Shown here one piece after another: positions 35,218-46,263 of a DNA stretch of 64,000 nt. The DNA is from Rhizomys pruinosus. Taxonomy: Eukaryota; Chordata; Mammalia; Rodentia; Spalacidae. The translations under genes and the position numbers were made by a program. A model generated the notes under the pieces. The model had not been told where the DNA came from and did not search any database. It was given only the letters and a program-made list of their open reading frames with translations. Position 1 is the first letter of the stretch, and every line of letters starts with the position of its first letter. The DNA lies in the NCBI GenBank assembly GCA_009823505.1, contig VZQC01013287.1:2571448-2635447 (forward strand). The letters are read 5' to 3'.

Positions 35218-37325
35218 TGTATTTACATAAAATGTGTAGAGCAACTAACTCTGGGATTGGCACTACCCAAATGTTCTTTATATTTCTCTGTTGTACAGTA
35301 TCCACCTTGTAGCATTCTCTTTCATTGAGATTATTTAACATTAAAAATTTAAGTTTGCCCCAAGTTTAATCATATATAGGACCCATACAACTCATGGGGA
35401 ATTTGATGAAATCTTGTGCCTTGATCCACACCAAGAGTGTGTTATAATACAACTGTCTTCTGGAGACTTCATGGCGTTAAAAAAAAAGGGGGGGGGGATA
35501 CAGATAGACATGAAACCTTTTTGTCAAAAACCTTGCAATTCAAATCTTAAAACTAACTTCGGGAAAAGATTTGTGGGTTTCCACAAGACAAAATGTCACC
35601 AACTTAACGGTGAGAAAGGAAAAGATCGAGCTTTGCATTGAGTGGATGTACCAAGAAAGTGCCAATACTGGAAGGTTGACCTGTCTGCATTGAGGAAGAA
35701 ACCGCCTCAGATTGCTATAAACACAAACCCCTCTGTGGATCCTTACTTGTAAACTATTTATAGGAGTCCTAATGAAACCTTACCTTCTAGGTGGCGCAAA
35801 GTTTTGATTCGAGAGACTTTCTTGCCTCCCCCCCATAGAACAAGAGAAATATGGAGGATGATGAGGGTCGTCTCTCAACTGTAAATTGGAGAAACTAGTT
35901 ATAGAGTATAAACTCTTATAAACTTGGTAAAATGCTTCGTTTATTGACAATAGAACCTAAGGGAACTGTGAAAAAGATTAGCGTTCTATTCCGGAACAAT
36001 ATAATGCTAAAGTTCCTTAAGGCTATGCATTAAGCAAAATATAGTTCAAGTACAGGGAGCTCTGACTCAGCAATGGATTATTCTACCAGGGAGAGTTGGC
36101 CGGGGATCCACAAGCCCCACAAAAGGTAAAGGCTCCTTTGCCTCTAAACTGTGGATACCTGCAGAAAGAGAGGCGATAATGCCCTGCTGCCGAAGACCTA
36201 CGATCTAACATGGGAGAAAAGATGTATTGGAGACCACACTATGCAAAATACAGTATGCTCGGGAATACCAGAGAGTGTTACCAAAGGACAGGCTAACCAA
36301 TTAGAAGGCAGAATACGGGTCTCCTTGAAAGTGAAGCAAAGACTCGACGCGTCAGCACCAGCGTAACCTGCCGTGCCTGGAAATATGTGCAGCAGAGGCC
36401 GCCATGATGTCAACTGTCTATCCCACAACGCTAATTGGCTATTGGCTTCTCTCCTTGGAGGAATACTCGCATGGCGATTGCCACAAGCTTACATCCTCTA
36501 CAGTGTTTTGACATATTTTAACAGGGAAAAAAAGTAATTCATGGCAATTAACATATCGATCCAACATATGTTGTCATATTACCCAAAGTAACCTACCATA
36601 ACTATTTAGTGCTGTTTAAATACCTATATATCTAATTGCTTGTGCTTCATTAGTAGGATCGAAAGGTTATTCCCTGGACAAACCTGTCAGCCCATGAAAG
36701 GGAAACAGCCAGAATTGACCAGAGTCCAAGACAACAGCTCGCGAGAGATTTCACGTGCTTATCGTCTTTAAGCCCGACTCGTTTTTTTGTTTTCATCCAC
36801 CTGTGCCCCTTTTTCTAAGCCTAGGGAACAATACTGCGTAGCAGGGGGCGTAGGTGAAGAATGTAAGGGCTGCAATTGGGGGAATGGATGAAACTACCAG
36901 CAATGTAGTCTGGACGACTCATTTGATCACTTGATTGAACATACAACCCCTCACCCCCGCGCTGGATGGTGGGGCTGGTGGGGGTTTGGCAAACAGCCTG
37001 CAAATTGGTTTCATATGAAGGATGCTTGTACTCATGGATACTCCACTTATTAGCTAAAAATGAGAAAAAAAAAAATAGAAACCTGTAGAGAAAGATGCAG
37101 GACAGTTATGTGCAAGGAATGATTGGATGGTGTGGGGTGGGGGTGGGTGGGANAGGGAAAGGGAAATATGCCTGAACTGAATTGGAAAATGATGTATGAA
37201 ATGCACAAAGCATCAATAAAAAAAAATGTTAAAAAAAAAAAGAAAAAAAAACTAAAAAAAAAATAAAATAAAAAAATTAAAAAAATAAAAATAAAAAAAA
37301 GGAAAAGAAAAAAACAAAAACAACT
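35218..37325. repeat. unidentified stretch ending like a poly(A) retroelement
   Basis: Not recognised as any SINE. The end has a purine-rich GGGTGGGGGTGGGTGG run, then GCATCAATAAAAAAAAATG and more than 100 bases of A-rich DNA, as at the 3' end of a LINE-type insertion. An N lies at 37,153. Frames are broken throughout. An indel-damaged LINE 3' end is my best guess, with low certainty. Confidence 0.35.
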
Positions 37326-37567
37326 TTTTTGTTGTTTAATTGCAAAGGTGCAATTTTGTTACAATGACAGTGGGTGGATTGAAGGCAAATGGATCAAGCC
37401 ATTGCAAGACAGCTCACACTTACAGGCGAGTAGGAGACATCTTCTAGACACCAACCTGCCAATCTTCTGACTTACCACAGAACCTTCCTGTCTATATCCA
37501 ACTCAGGTCCTCTGCCCATTCTAAAACCTTCTATGGTTTCCAGGTGCTTTGTATAAATCTGAAACTG

Positions 37568-37788
37568 TGGGGCTGGAGAGATGGCCTAGTGGTTAAGAGC
37601 GCGGACTGCTCTTGCAGAGGACCCAGGTTCGATTCCCAGCACCCACATGGCGACTGAGAACCATCTTTAACTCCAGTTCCAGGGGAACCCAACACCCTCT
37701 TCTGACCTCTGTGGCATTGTATGACACAGGTGCACCAACCTACATGCAGACAATACATTCATACACATAAAAAAATAAAATAAATAAA
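37568..37788 (+). repeat. young B2 SINE with target-site duplication
   Basis: Forward B2 flanked by AAATCTGAAACTG on each side. Confidence 0.92.
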
Positions 37789-37789
37789 T

Positions 37790-38638
37790 AAATCTGAAAC
37801 TGCACAGGAGCACTATCCCTAATCACCCATCCCAAGTTAACCTTTCAGTACATACATGCTGGAGTCCAGCTCATACTTGCTCTGCTACTGAGGCTTTATG
37901 AAGGAGCCTTTAAGCTTGAAAAAAATGAAATCTACAGGCTTAAAATTTAAAAAAAACTAGTGAAAAATGCTACCTCTTCCTGGTCCTCTCTTGGGGAAAG
38001 GTAGCAGTGACATTTTCTCATGTGGCACTTGTCATGCCCCCATTATATAGCATAGACTAGTATCAACTTCCTAGAGGGTAGCTAAGGGACTCCCTTCTCA
38101 CATTTATTGAGCAACTATTAAAACAGAAGAATGTACACCCGAGGGAAAGAAGACAGCCATTAACCAAGCTATATTAATCATAACGTAAAACACACCCTAT
38201 AATTCAGGAGTACAAAGAGCCAAAAGTATAGATTAATTAGAAAGGGCAATTTCAAAAGCAAATGTCCTTGAAGAAGAATTATCTTAGAAGATTAAAAAAA
38301 AAAAAACCTTCAAGTTCTGCAAATCCTTAGGGTATGTAGATGCCTCATAAATATTTGTGGAATGAGTAAGTATACATTATTTAGGCTCAGAATCTAGTAT
38401 TTTTCATTGTAGAGCTAACGAGCCTGAGGTTATAGTTCATATTACCGAAGTAAACAAAGGTACTTTCTTATTCATATAATAAGTAAACAAAGGTACTTTC
38501 TTTTTCACATCATTTATGACTAAACTACCAGTCACAGACTTCATTCCATAACTATACTTAAATTACTGAGTACTCTACTAGAAATATTCTATCTTAAGAA
38601 AAATTAGCACATATCCCTTCAACACACACCTTTGGGGG
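37790..38638. other. intron 1, unique sequence
   Basis: No gene signal. A short direct repeat AGTAAACAAAGGTACTTTCTT occurs twice around 38,450-38,505. Confidence 0.5.
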
Positions 38639-38639
38639 A

Positions 38640-38715
38640 GTAGAGGGGTGTTGCTGGAGCTTGTACCTAGGGCCTTGGGCATGCTAGCTAAGTGCTCTAC
38701 TACTTCCCAGCTTCA
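38640..38715 (-). repeat. ID element
   Basis: Reverse ID: TGGAGCTTGTACCTAGGGCC, GGCATGCTAGCTAAGTGCTC and CCAGCTTCA. Confidence 0.65.
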
Positions 38716-38771
38716 CTTCCAGTCTTCAGACTGAGGTTTTTTTGTTTTGTTTTGTTTTTGTTTTTTTTTCT

Positions 38772-38912
38772 CTTTTTGAGACAGGGTCTCCCTGTAGTAC
38801 CAGCTGTCCTGGAACTCACTCTGTAGACCAGGCTGGCCTTGAACTCACAAAGATCCGCCTGCCTCTGCCTCCCAAGTGCTAGGATTAAAGGCGTGCGCCA
38901 CCACGCCCGGCT
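38772..38912 (-). repeat. young B1 SINE with target-site duplication
   Basis: Reverse consensus-like B1 between TCAGACTGAG words. Confidence 0.92.
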
Positions 38913-39017
38913 CAGACTGAGTTTTTAAAGAGAACAAATGTGACAGTATTCTGAAACATTTATTAAAAGAATTTTGTGATCTGGATTCTGGGTGTGGTGT
39001 TAATAGGCATATGACCT

Positions 39018-39095
39018 CAAGGGAGGAAAGAAGGAAGGAAGGGAAGGAAGGGAGGGAGGGAGGGAGGGAAGGAAGGAAGGAAAAGAAAGGGAATT
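39018..39095. repeat. (GGAA/GGGA)n simple repeat
   Basis: A purine-only tetranucleotide tract of about 75 bases. Confidence 0.95.
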
Positions 39096-39144
39096 TTGTA
39101 ATCTAGGTAGGTAGTTTTTTTATTTTTATTTTTTGTAGGTAGTT

Positions 39145-39150
39145 TTATAT

Positions 39151-39197
<47 letters not shown>

Positions 39198-39320
39198 GGT
39201 CTTTTCGAGACAGGGTCTCCCTGTAGCCCCAGCTGTCCTGGAACTCACTCTGTAGACCAGGCTGGCCTTGAACTCACAAAGATCCGCCTGCCTCTGCCTC
39301 CCGAGTGCTAGGATTAAAGG
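39145..39320 (-). repeat. (TTTA)n and reverse B1 cut at GGATTAAAGG
   Basis: A good B1 whose last 25 or so bases (the B1 head) are missing exactly where near-duplicate copy A begins. Confidence 0.85.
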
Positions 39321-40740
39321 TCTGGAATCCCTGGCTTGCAGGGCATGGTGGCTCACATCTTTAATCCTGGTACTTGGGAAGCTGAGGACTAGATGCCATG
39401 AGTTTGTTTGGCCAGCCTGGACTAAGTAAGAGATCCTGTGTCAAGAAAAAAAAACCTGCTAAAGAACTGTCAGCAGATAACAAAAAAAAAAACAACAACA
39501 AACACAACAAAGAATCCATATCCTTGGTTGGCCATGAAGAACCCAGCAGCAGTGTAATTTCACACCCATTGCAATCACAGTGCTGCATGTGGAGGCACAC
39601 AACTCCCCTGGTTCTCATCCCTTGGGCTGGGCAGAGGTTGTGTTTCTGCATCTACATTCAGTATTACACATTCATGCTGATGATGAAGCAGAGGATGTCA
39701 ATCTGAAATAAAGGGAAAATTCATACTCCTTTCTTCAGTGGGCCCGAGACCACTTATATACATAGTCAACTTTATAGCCCTATATGTTCAGGTCATACTA
39801 ACATAGGGACGGTACTAACCCCATTCCAAATATCAAAACTTTAAAGAACAATTAAAATACCATTTTCTCCAAAATTTCAAAGTACTAGGAGACAAATGCC
39901 AGCCAGTTTCCTGACAAGTAATTAAATATACTCTCTCACAAGGGGTAATGTGCCACCAAGGTTGGATGAGGAGTCCAGAGGGCATACAGGTCAGCAGCTA
40001 GGTCTGCCTCTGAGGCCACACATAGGTCACATTATAGGAATGCTATGCAGCAGCCTCTCTCCACTTGTACCCATGAACCCACAAGTTCCAAATACCATGT
40101 AGAAAAATCACCCAGCAGTACAAGTAGTAAACACTGTGGTCAGGATATGGAGTTGGCTCTAATGGTCAGACAACCCAAAACTGGAGCTGTTAAAATTTGG
40201 CTTGGAGATTCAGTTTTCTTGTAATGGAGGAAGATAACTAGGCCCAGGAATGAAGAGCGTGCAGGAATCCATACTTGGCACCCATCCCAGCTTGAGCATT
40301 CCACCTCCTTACTGCCTGTTTGTTTGCATACAGGGTCACACTCTCCAGCCCCAACACTGGGCTCCCAAACTGCCTTCCAAGGCTGGGATTACAGGAGCAA
40401 ATCACCACACACTTTTTCTTATATTCTTATATGTCATTCTTTTTTTTTTTTTTTCTTTTCTTTTCTTTAGAGAACAGGTCTCCCTGTAGCCCCAGCTGGC
40501 CCTTGAACTTGCTCTGGACCAGCGGACCTTGACTGCACAGAGATCCGCCTTGCCTCTGACTCCTAGATTAGAGGATTCAAAGGCGTGCGCCACCTTGGCC
40601 CTGCTTATATGCCATTCTTAAATAAATGATCTAGACTGCAGGCTGTCTACTTGTTAGACTCATGAAAAATTCTGGAAGAATTTTACTGACTCTCTAGGAG
40701 GAAGGCTTTTTTTTTTTTTTCTTTTTTTTAATCTTTTTTT
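39321..40740. repeat. 1.4-kb near-duplication, copy A (indel-rich)
   Basis: Matches 43,242-44,634 in order. It has many extra bases, including inside its B1 at about 40,440-40,605. It begins inside a B1 and ends in a poly-T that abuts a poly-A. Confidence 0.88.
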
Positions 40741-40756
40741 AAAAAAAAAAAAAACA

Positions 40757-40880
40757 ATCTAGGAATAAGCCTGACTGAAGACAGTAAAAATCTCTACAAT
40801 GAAAATTATAAATCCCTTAAGGAGGAGGCTGAAGACACACCAGAAGATGGAAAAACCTCCCATGTTCATGGATTGGTGTA
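40757..40880 (+). repeat. L1 ORF2 3' fragment
   Basis: It translates with small shifts to KNLYNENYKSLKEE and then GKTSHVHGL-like residues, the conserved end of L1 ORF2 (KDLYN...RWKDLPCSWIGR type). It is truncated on both sides. Confidence 0.75.
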
Positions 40881-41472
40881 GGTAAAGGCAGACCACCTGT
40901 GGCTGCATTGTTTTAAATCACCTGCCTATCTGTACACACCTGACTCTGGCCCTAGGTGAGAATGGCTTTAGCACATGATATGGTGCAAGACAACAGCAAG
41001 TGATGTATACAGGGGGCATGAGTCAGAGGTTTAGGATAGGCTGAGAGAGATGACATCATTTTGTCTATATAAAGAATGGATTGTAAACAGTAGATCGAAT
41101 CTCCATGACCATCTGATGAAATTTCTGGGTCCGTTATTTGTTATTTTCCACATGAGTATAAGTTAAGCCCATCAGGCCTATGTGTGAGTGCTAGCGGGGT
41201 TGGGGGTGGGGGGGGTATGGTTGGAATAGGGTCCTCCTGTTGGACTACCAACCTGGGAAGAGGGTATTGAGTTTCTGGCTGGGTTTTGACTAGACAAAGG
41301 CTTGAAGGAAGCCACCAGTCTGAGAAATCTGTCTTGGGGTGTGGTCAATCCCTGGAAGATGGAATTAATGTGGCCATAATGGGGTGGTGGCTGGCTCTCC
41401 AGCACAGACAGTAAACTAGGAACATGAACAGAAATGAAAGAGTAATTGTTTCCTCTAGCTCTATTATCATCT

Positions 41473-41476
<4 letters not shown>
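40881..41476. other. intron 1, unique sequence
   Basis: No gene signal. A TGAGTCA AP-1-type word lies near 41,020. Confidence 0.4.

Positions 41477-41518
<42 letters not shown>
41477..41518. repeat. (CA)n microsatellite
   Basis: About 21 CA units. Confidence 0.96.
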
Positions 41519-41521
<3 letters not shown>

Positions 41522-41542
41522 ATGCTTTACAGCACAATTATA

Positions 41543-41774
41543 CCCTTTTTTTTTTTATGTGTATGAATGTACTGTCTGCACGTAGGTTTGTGCACCCGTG
41601 TCGTGCAACGCCTCGGAGGTCAGAAAAGGGTGTCAGATTCCCCTGGAACTGGAGTTCTCCTGGAATTGGAGTTACAGACGGTTCTCAGCTGCCATGTGGG
41701 TGCTGGGGATCGAACCCGGGTCCTCTGCAAGAGCGGTTGGTGCTCTTAACCACTAGGCCATCTCTCCAGCCCCC
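41543..41774 (-). repeat. young B2 SINE with target-site duplication
   Basis: Reverse near-consensus B2 flanked by CACAATTATACC on both sides. Confidence 0.92.
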
Positions 41775-41786
41775 ACAATTATACCT

Positions 41787-42270
41787 TTATCAAGTGATTT
41801 TTCGACACTTAGACACACAAGCCCCACATCCCCCTGGAGCACAAGGCTTCCTGAGGCCAGGATAGAGGGAGACAATGAGTTTCTATCTAGGGGCATCATT
41901 TTTACCACATTTTAGAGAATAAAGACTACTTGTCAAGGTCAATAAAATGAGACATAAGGTTGCCCAGGTCTTTTTGTGACACCTCCCCTCCACACACAAA
42001 GGGGCAGTCTCTGGATCACAGCTGGAATCAACTGCTCTAAGGACTCTGTAACATGCAGCCAGGTAGAGATGTTTCTAGTGACCCATTAGACTCAGTCTCT
42101 ACAGAAGGTCTGCTCTCAGCCTGGGAACCCCAGAGAAAACAGCATATGAGTTAGTGGGGTCCCTCCAGCCAGCAGCACAAAGAAAACCAACCTTCAGGAT
42201 TAGTTTTTAACCATGTATTACATTGAGAATTGCCCCCCCCAAAAATCTTTAAAAATCTAGAAATGTTAAA
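41787..42270. other. intron 1, unique sequence
   Basis: Nothing recognised. Confidence 0.4.
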
Positions 42271-42274
42271 AATC

Positions 42275-42480
42275 ATTTTTTTTAATGGGTGTCTGTTTTG
42301 CCTGTGTGTATGTCAGTGCGCCACATGCATGCAAACCTGCAAAGGCCAGAAGAGGGCATCAAAACTCTAGGAATTGGAGTTAATGGATGGCTGTGAGCTG
42401 ACATGTGGGTGCTGTGAACAGGACCCAGGTCCACTGCAAGAGCAGCTACACTCTTAACCACTGAGCATCTCTCCAGCCTC
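42275..42480 (-). repeat. B2 SINE
   Basis: Reverse B2 with CCTGTGTGTATGTCAGTG and GAGCATCTCTCCAGCC. Confidence 0.82.
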
Positions 42481-42603
42481 CACTTCCCCCAAACTGGCAA
42501 TTTTTCCTACTGCAAATAGAAAATACCTAGTTTATTTTTGGTAGTATATCAAGATTTTAATGGTTTAAAACAACAAAAATTCATTATGTTTAAAAAAGTT
42601 AAT

Positions 42604-43028
42604 GGGACTGGAGAGAGAGCTCAGCAGTTAAGAGCACTGGCAGCTCTTGCAAGGGACCCAGGTCTGGTTCCCAGTACCCATGTGGCAGCTAACAACTGTC
42701 CATAACTCCAGTTGCAGGGGATCTGACTTCCGGGGGTACTACACAACATGAGTGCACTTACATATATGCAGGCAATACATGCATACACATAAAATAAAAT
42801 ACAAATAACTTTTAAATCAGGGCTAAAGAGTTGACTCAGCAGTTAAGAGCATTAACTGCTCTTGCAGAGAACCTGGGTTTGATTTCCAGCACCGGAATGG
42901 CTACGACCATCCTAACTCCAGTTCCAGGGGATGTGAAACCACCTTCTGACCTCCACAGGCACTGCACAACACAGGTGCACTTACACACAATGCAAGCAAT
43001 ATGGTCATCACATAAAATAAAAATAATA
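42604..43028 (+). repeat. two B2 SINEs in tandem
   Basis: Forward B2 copies at 42,604-42,815 and 42,823-43,028, each with its own ACATAAAATAAA tail. Confidence 0.85.
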
Positions 43029-43029
43029 A

Positions 43030-43184
43030 ATTTTTTTTGGTCTTTTTGAGACAGGGTCTCCCTTTAGTCACAGGTGGCCTGGAGCTCACTATGTAGACCA
43101 GGCTGGCCTTGAACTCATAGAGATCCACTTGCCTCTGCCTCCCAAGTGCTGGACTCAAAAGCGTGTGGCACCACACCTGGCTAA
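43030..43184 (-). repeat. B1 SINE
   Basis: Reverse B1 from TTTTTGGTCTTTTTGAGAC to CACCACACCTGGC. Confidence 0.88.
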
Positions 43185-43241
43185 TAAATAATTTTTTAAT
43201 TAAAAAAAATCAATGACTCTCAACAATCCCTAGTCACAGAA

Positions 43242-44634
43242 TCTGGAATCCCTGGCTTGCAAGGCATGGTGGCTCACATCTGTAATCCTGGTACTTGGGA
43301 AGCTGAGACTAGACTGCCATGAGTTTGTGGCCAGCCTGGACTAAGTAAGAGATCCTGTGTCAAGAAAACAAAAATCCCTGGCTACAGTACTGGAGAATAA
43401 CAATAACAACAACAACAACAACAACAAAGAATCCATATCCTTGGTTGGCCATGAAGAACCCAGCAGCAGTGTAATTCAACCATGCAATCACAGTGCTGCA
43501 TGTGGAGGCAACAACTCCCCCTTGGTTCTAATCCCTTGGGCTGGGCAGAGGTTGTGTTCTGCATCTAAATTCAGTATTACACATTCATGCTGAATGAAGC
43601 AGAGGATGTCAGATCTGAAATAAAGGAAAATTCCATACTCCTTTCTTCAGTGGGCCAGACACTTATATACATAGTCAATATAGCCCTAATGTTCAGGTCA
43701 TACTAACATAGGAGGTACTAACCCATTCCAAATATCAAAACTTTAAGAACAATAAAATACCATTTTCTCCAAAATTTCAAAGTACTAGGAGACAAATGCC
43801 AGCCAGTTTCCTGACAAGTAATTAAATATACTTCTCACAAGGGGTAATGTGCCACCAAGGTTGGATGAGGAGTCCAGAGGGCATACAGGTCAGCAGCTAG
43901 GTCTGCCTCTGAGGCCACACATAGGTCACATTATAGGAATGCTATGCAGCAGCCTCTACTCCACTTGTACCCATGAACCCACAAGTTCCAAATACCATGT
44001 AGAAAAATCACCCAGCAGTACAAGTAGTAAACACTGTGGTCAGGATATGGAGTTGGCTCTAATGGTCAGACAACCCAAAACTGGAGCTGTTAAAATTTGG
44101 CTTGGAGATTCAGTTTTCTTGTAATGGAGGAAGATAACTAGGCCCAGGAATGAAGAGCGTGCAGGAATCCATACTTGGCACCCATCCCAGCTTGAGCATT
44201 CCACCTCCTTACTGCCTGTTTGTTTGCATACAGGGTCACACTCTACAGCCCACACTGGGCTCCAACTGCCTCCAAGGCTGGGATTACAGGAGCAAATCAC
44301 CACACACTTTTTCTTATATTCTTATATGTCATTCTTTTTTTTTTTTTTTTTCTTTTCTTTTCTTTTAGAAACAGGGTCTCCCTGTAGCCCCAGCTGGCCT
44401 GGAACTTGCTCTGTAGACCAGGCTGACCTTGAACTCACAGAGATCCGCCTGCCTCTGCCTCCTGAGTGCTAGGATTAAAGGCGTGCGCCACCTTGCCCGG
44501 CTTATATGCCATTCTTAAATAAATGATCTAGACTGCAGGCTGTCTACTTGTTAGACTCATGAAAAATTCTGGAAGAATTTTACTGACTCTCTTAGAGAAG
44601 GCTTTTTTTTTTTTTTTTTTTTTTAATCTTTTTT
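43242..44634. repeat. 1.4-kb near-duplication, copy B (cleaner)
   Basis: Same sequence as 39,321-40,740 with fewer indels. It contains a B1-like head, an (AAC)n tract at about 43,400-43,426, unique DNA and a reverse B1 at about 44,330-44,502. Confidence 0.88.
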
Positions 44635-44767
44635 GAGACAGGGTCTCCCTGTAGCCCCAGCTGTCCTGGAACTCACTCTATAGACCAGGCTGGCTTTGAA
44701 CTCACAAAGATCCTGCCTCTGCCTCCCAAGTGCTAGGATTAAAGGCATGGGCCACCAAGCCCAGCTA
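44605..44767 (-). repeat. B1 SINE with target-site duplication
   Basis: Reverse B1 between two TAGAGAAGGCTTTTT words. Copy A stops inside this poly-T. Confidence 0.88.
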
Positions 44768-44784
44768 GAGAAGGCTTTTTGATA

Positions 44785-45139
44785 ATAAGGTCACCACCCA
44801 AATCTTCACAAGGTATTCAAAGAGCTTATGCCATGTTTATTGAATTTCAAACATTCTCCAGGTACCTTAAAACCAGATTGTGATCAAACATAAAACACTT
44901 TATGATTTAAGGCATCCTAACCAGCTCTTCTAAATCACTGCATAAATTATATTTTCAATAGGCATCAAGCACTGATCTAGCTCTCTAGGGTGCCAGCTCT
45001 TAATCTAGTGGGAAGCCTTAAACATAACAGTATCTAAACAAACCACCTAGAGATTGACTGAATGAAGAATACAGCCCATGCATCAATATTTTAAATACTG
45101 GGTAAGTCTAAACAACAAAGTTTGGAAATATAAAAAGTA
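44785..45139. other. intron 1, unique sequence
   Basis: Nothing recognised. Confidence 0.4.
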
Positions 45140-45512
45140 GAAATAACCTAGATATTCCTCAATTTGGAATACATCCAGGAAATGAAATAGTATTTAGAAA
45201 AAAAAAAAAGGAATAACACATGGATACATGTTGTAACAAGGTGAATGGTATGGTAAATACTATATGGCTCCATTTCTATGAAATATCTAACATGGTTAAA
45301 TACAGAGGGAAAAACAAACAGCTGATTGGTTATCAGGGGTTTAGGGAGTTGGGAGGAAAAGTAAAGTGACTGCTAGTGGGTAAGGTGTTCCTTCTAGGAG
45401 TGATAAAAGTTAATTGTAGAGATGGCTATATGACCACAAACAAACTAGACTACCGAACTGGCTTTAAATGGGTAAATTATGAGGTATATGAATTATATTT
45501 CACTTAAACAAA
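45140..45512 (+). repeat. ancient L1 3' end (L1M type)
   Basis: It follows the familiar order of old mammalian L1 3' ends: GGAATACATCCAGGAAATG, ATATGGCTCCATTTCTATGAAAT, GTGACTGCTAGTGGGTAAGG, GGCTTTAAATGGGTAAATTATG, then ATTATATTTCACTTAAACAA. Confidence 0.75.
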
Positions 45513-45663
45513 TCCTTCAGAAGGCAGGCTACTGTTGGGTTGTAATTATGTAAAAGTGAATCAAGTATCAAGGGGACTCTTCAAAGACGGGCTTGGTACT
45601 TGCTTCAAATCCTGGATTTGTCTTCACACTTCCATGGCCAAATAACACAGAGAGAGATTTTCA

Positions 45664-45742
45664 GGGCTAGGGAACTAATAAGCTCAGTGACAGAGTGGGT
45701 ACCTAGCACATATAAGGGTCTGGGCTGATCCCCAGCATTACA
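45664..45742 (+). repeat. ID-like element
   Basis: AGCTCAGTGACAGAGTGGGT, ACCTAGCACATATAAGGGTC and GATCCCCAGCATTA. Confidence 0.6.
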
Positions 45743-46040
45743 TTCTCCCACCCCTAAGAATCAAACACAATGCTTTGTAACACACAGTGTTATTACACAC
45801 TAGGAAAAGCTAGGAAAGTGATGGATTAAAATTTCCAAAAAAAAAAAAAAAATTTTTAGTGCTTCCCATTCTAAGTTAGTGGGATTCTTAATATTATTGC
45901 AGGGCATACACAAAAAAGGCCAATTTAGGATTTTGTTTAAGAGGGTTGTTTGGGTTTCTTTGAGGTGGGGAAGGGGCTTACATAAGAACAGCATTGATAT
46001 TTCCTATATGTAAACATTTACACTTAAATATATTTTTGTT
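45743..46040. other. intron 1, unique sequence
   Basis: Nothing recognised beyond an A run near 45,837-45,851. Confidence 0.4.
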
Positions 46041-46044
46041 TCTT

Positions 46045-46263
46045 TTAATATTTTATTTTTTATTTTATGTACATGATTGTATTGCCTGCATATACGTAAG
46101 TGTACTTGTGTCAGGCAATGCCCATGGAAGTCAGAAGAGGGTGTCAGATCCCCTGCAGCTGGACTTACGGGGTGGTTGTTAGCCACCATGTAGGTGCTGG
46201 GAATTGAACCTGGGTCCTCTGCAAGAGCAGCCAGTGTTCATAACTCCTGAGCCGTCTCCAGCC
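46045..46263 (-). repeat. B2 SINE
   Basis: Reverse B2 from TTTATTTTATGTACATGAT to GAGCCGTCTCCAGCC. Confidence 0.85.

Noticed and set aside
41178..41537. 119-residue frame starting with a run of CV repeats
   Set aside because: The start is the (CA)n microsatellite and the rest has no recognisable domain.
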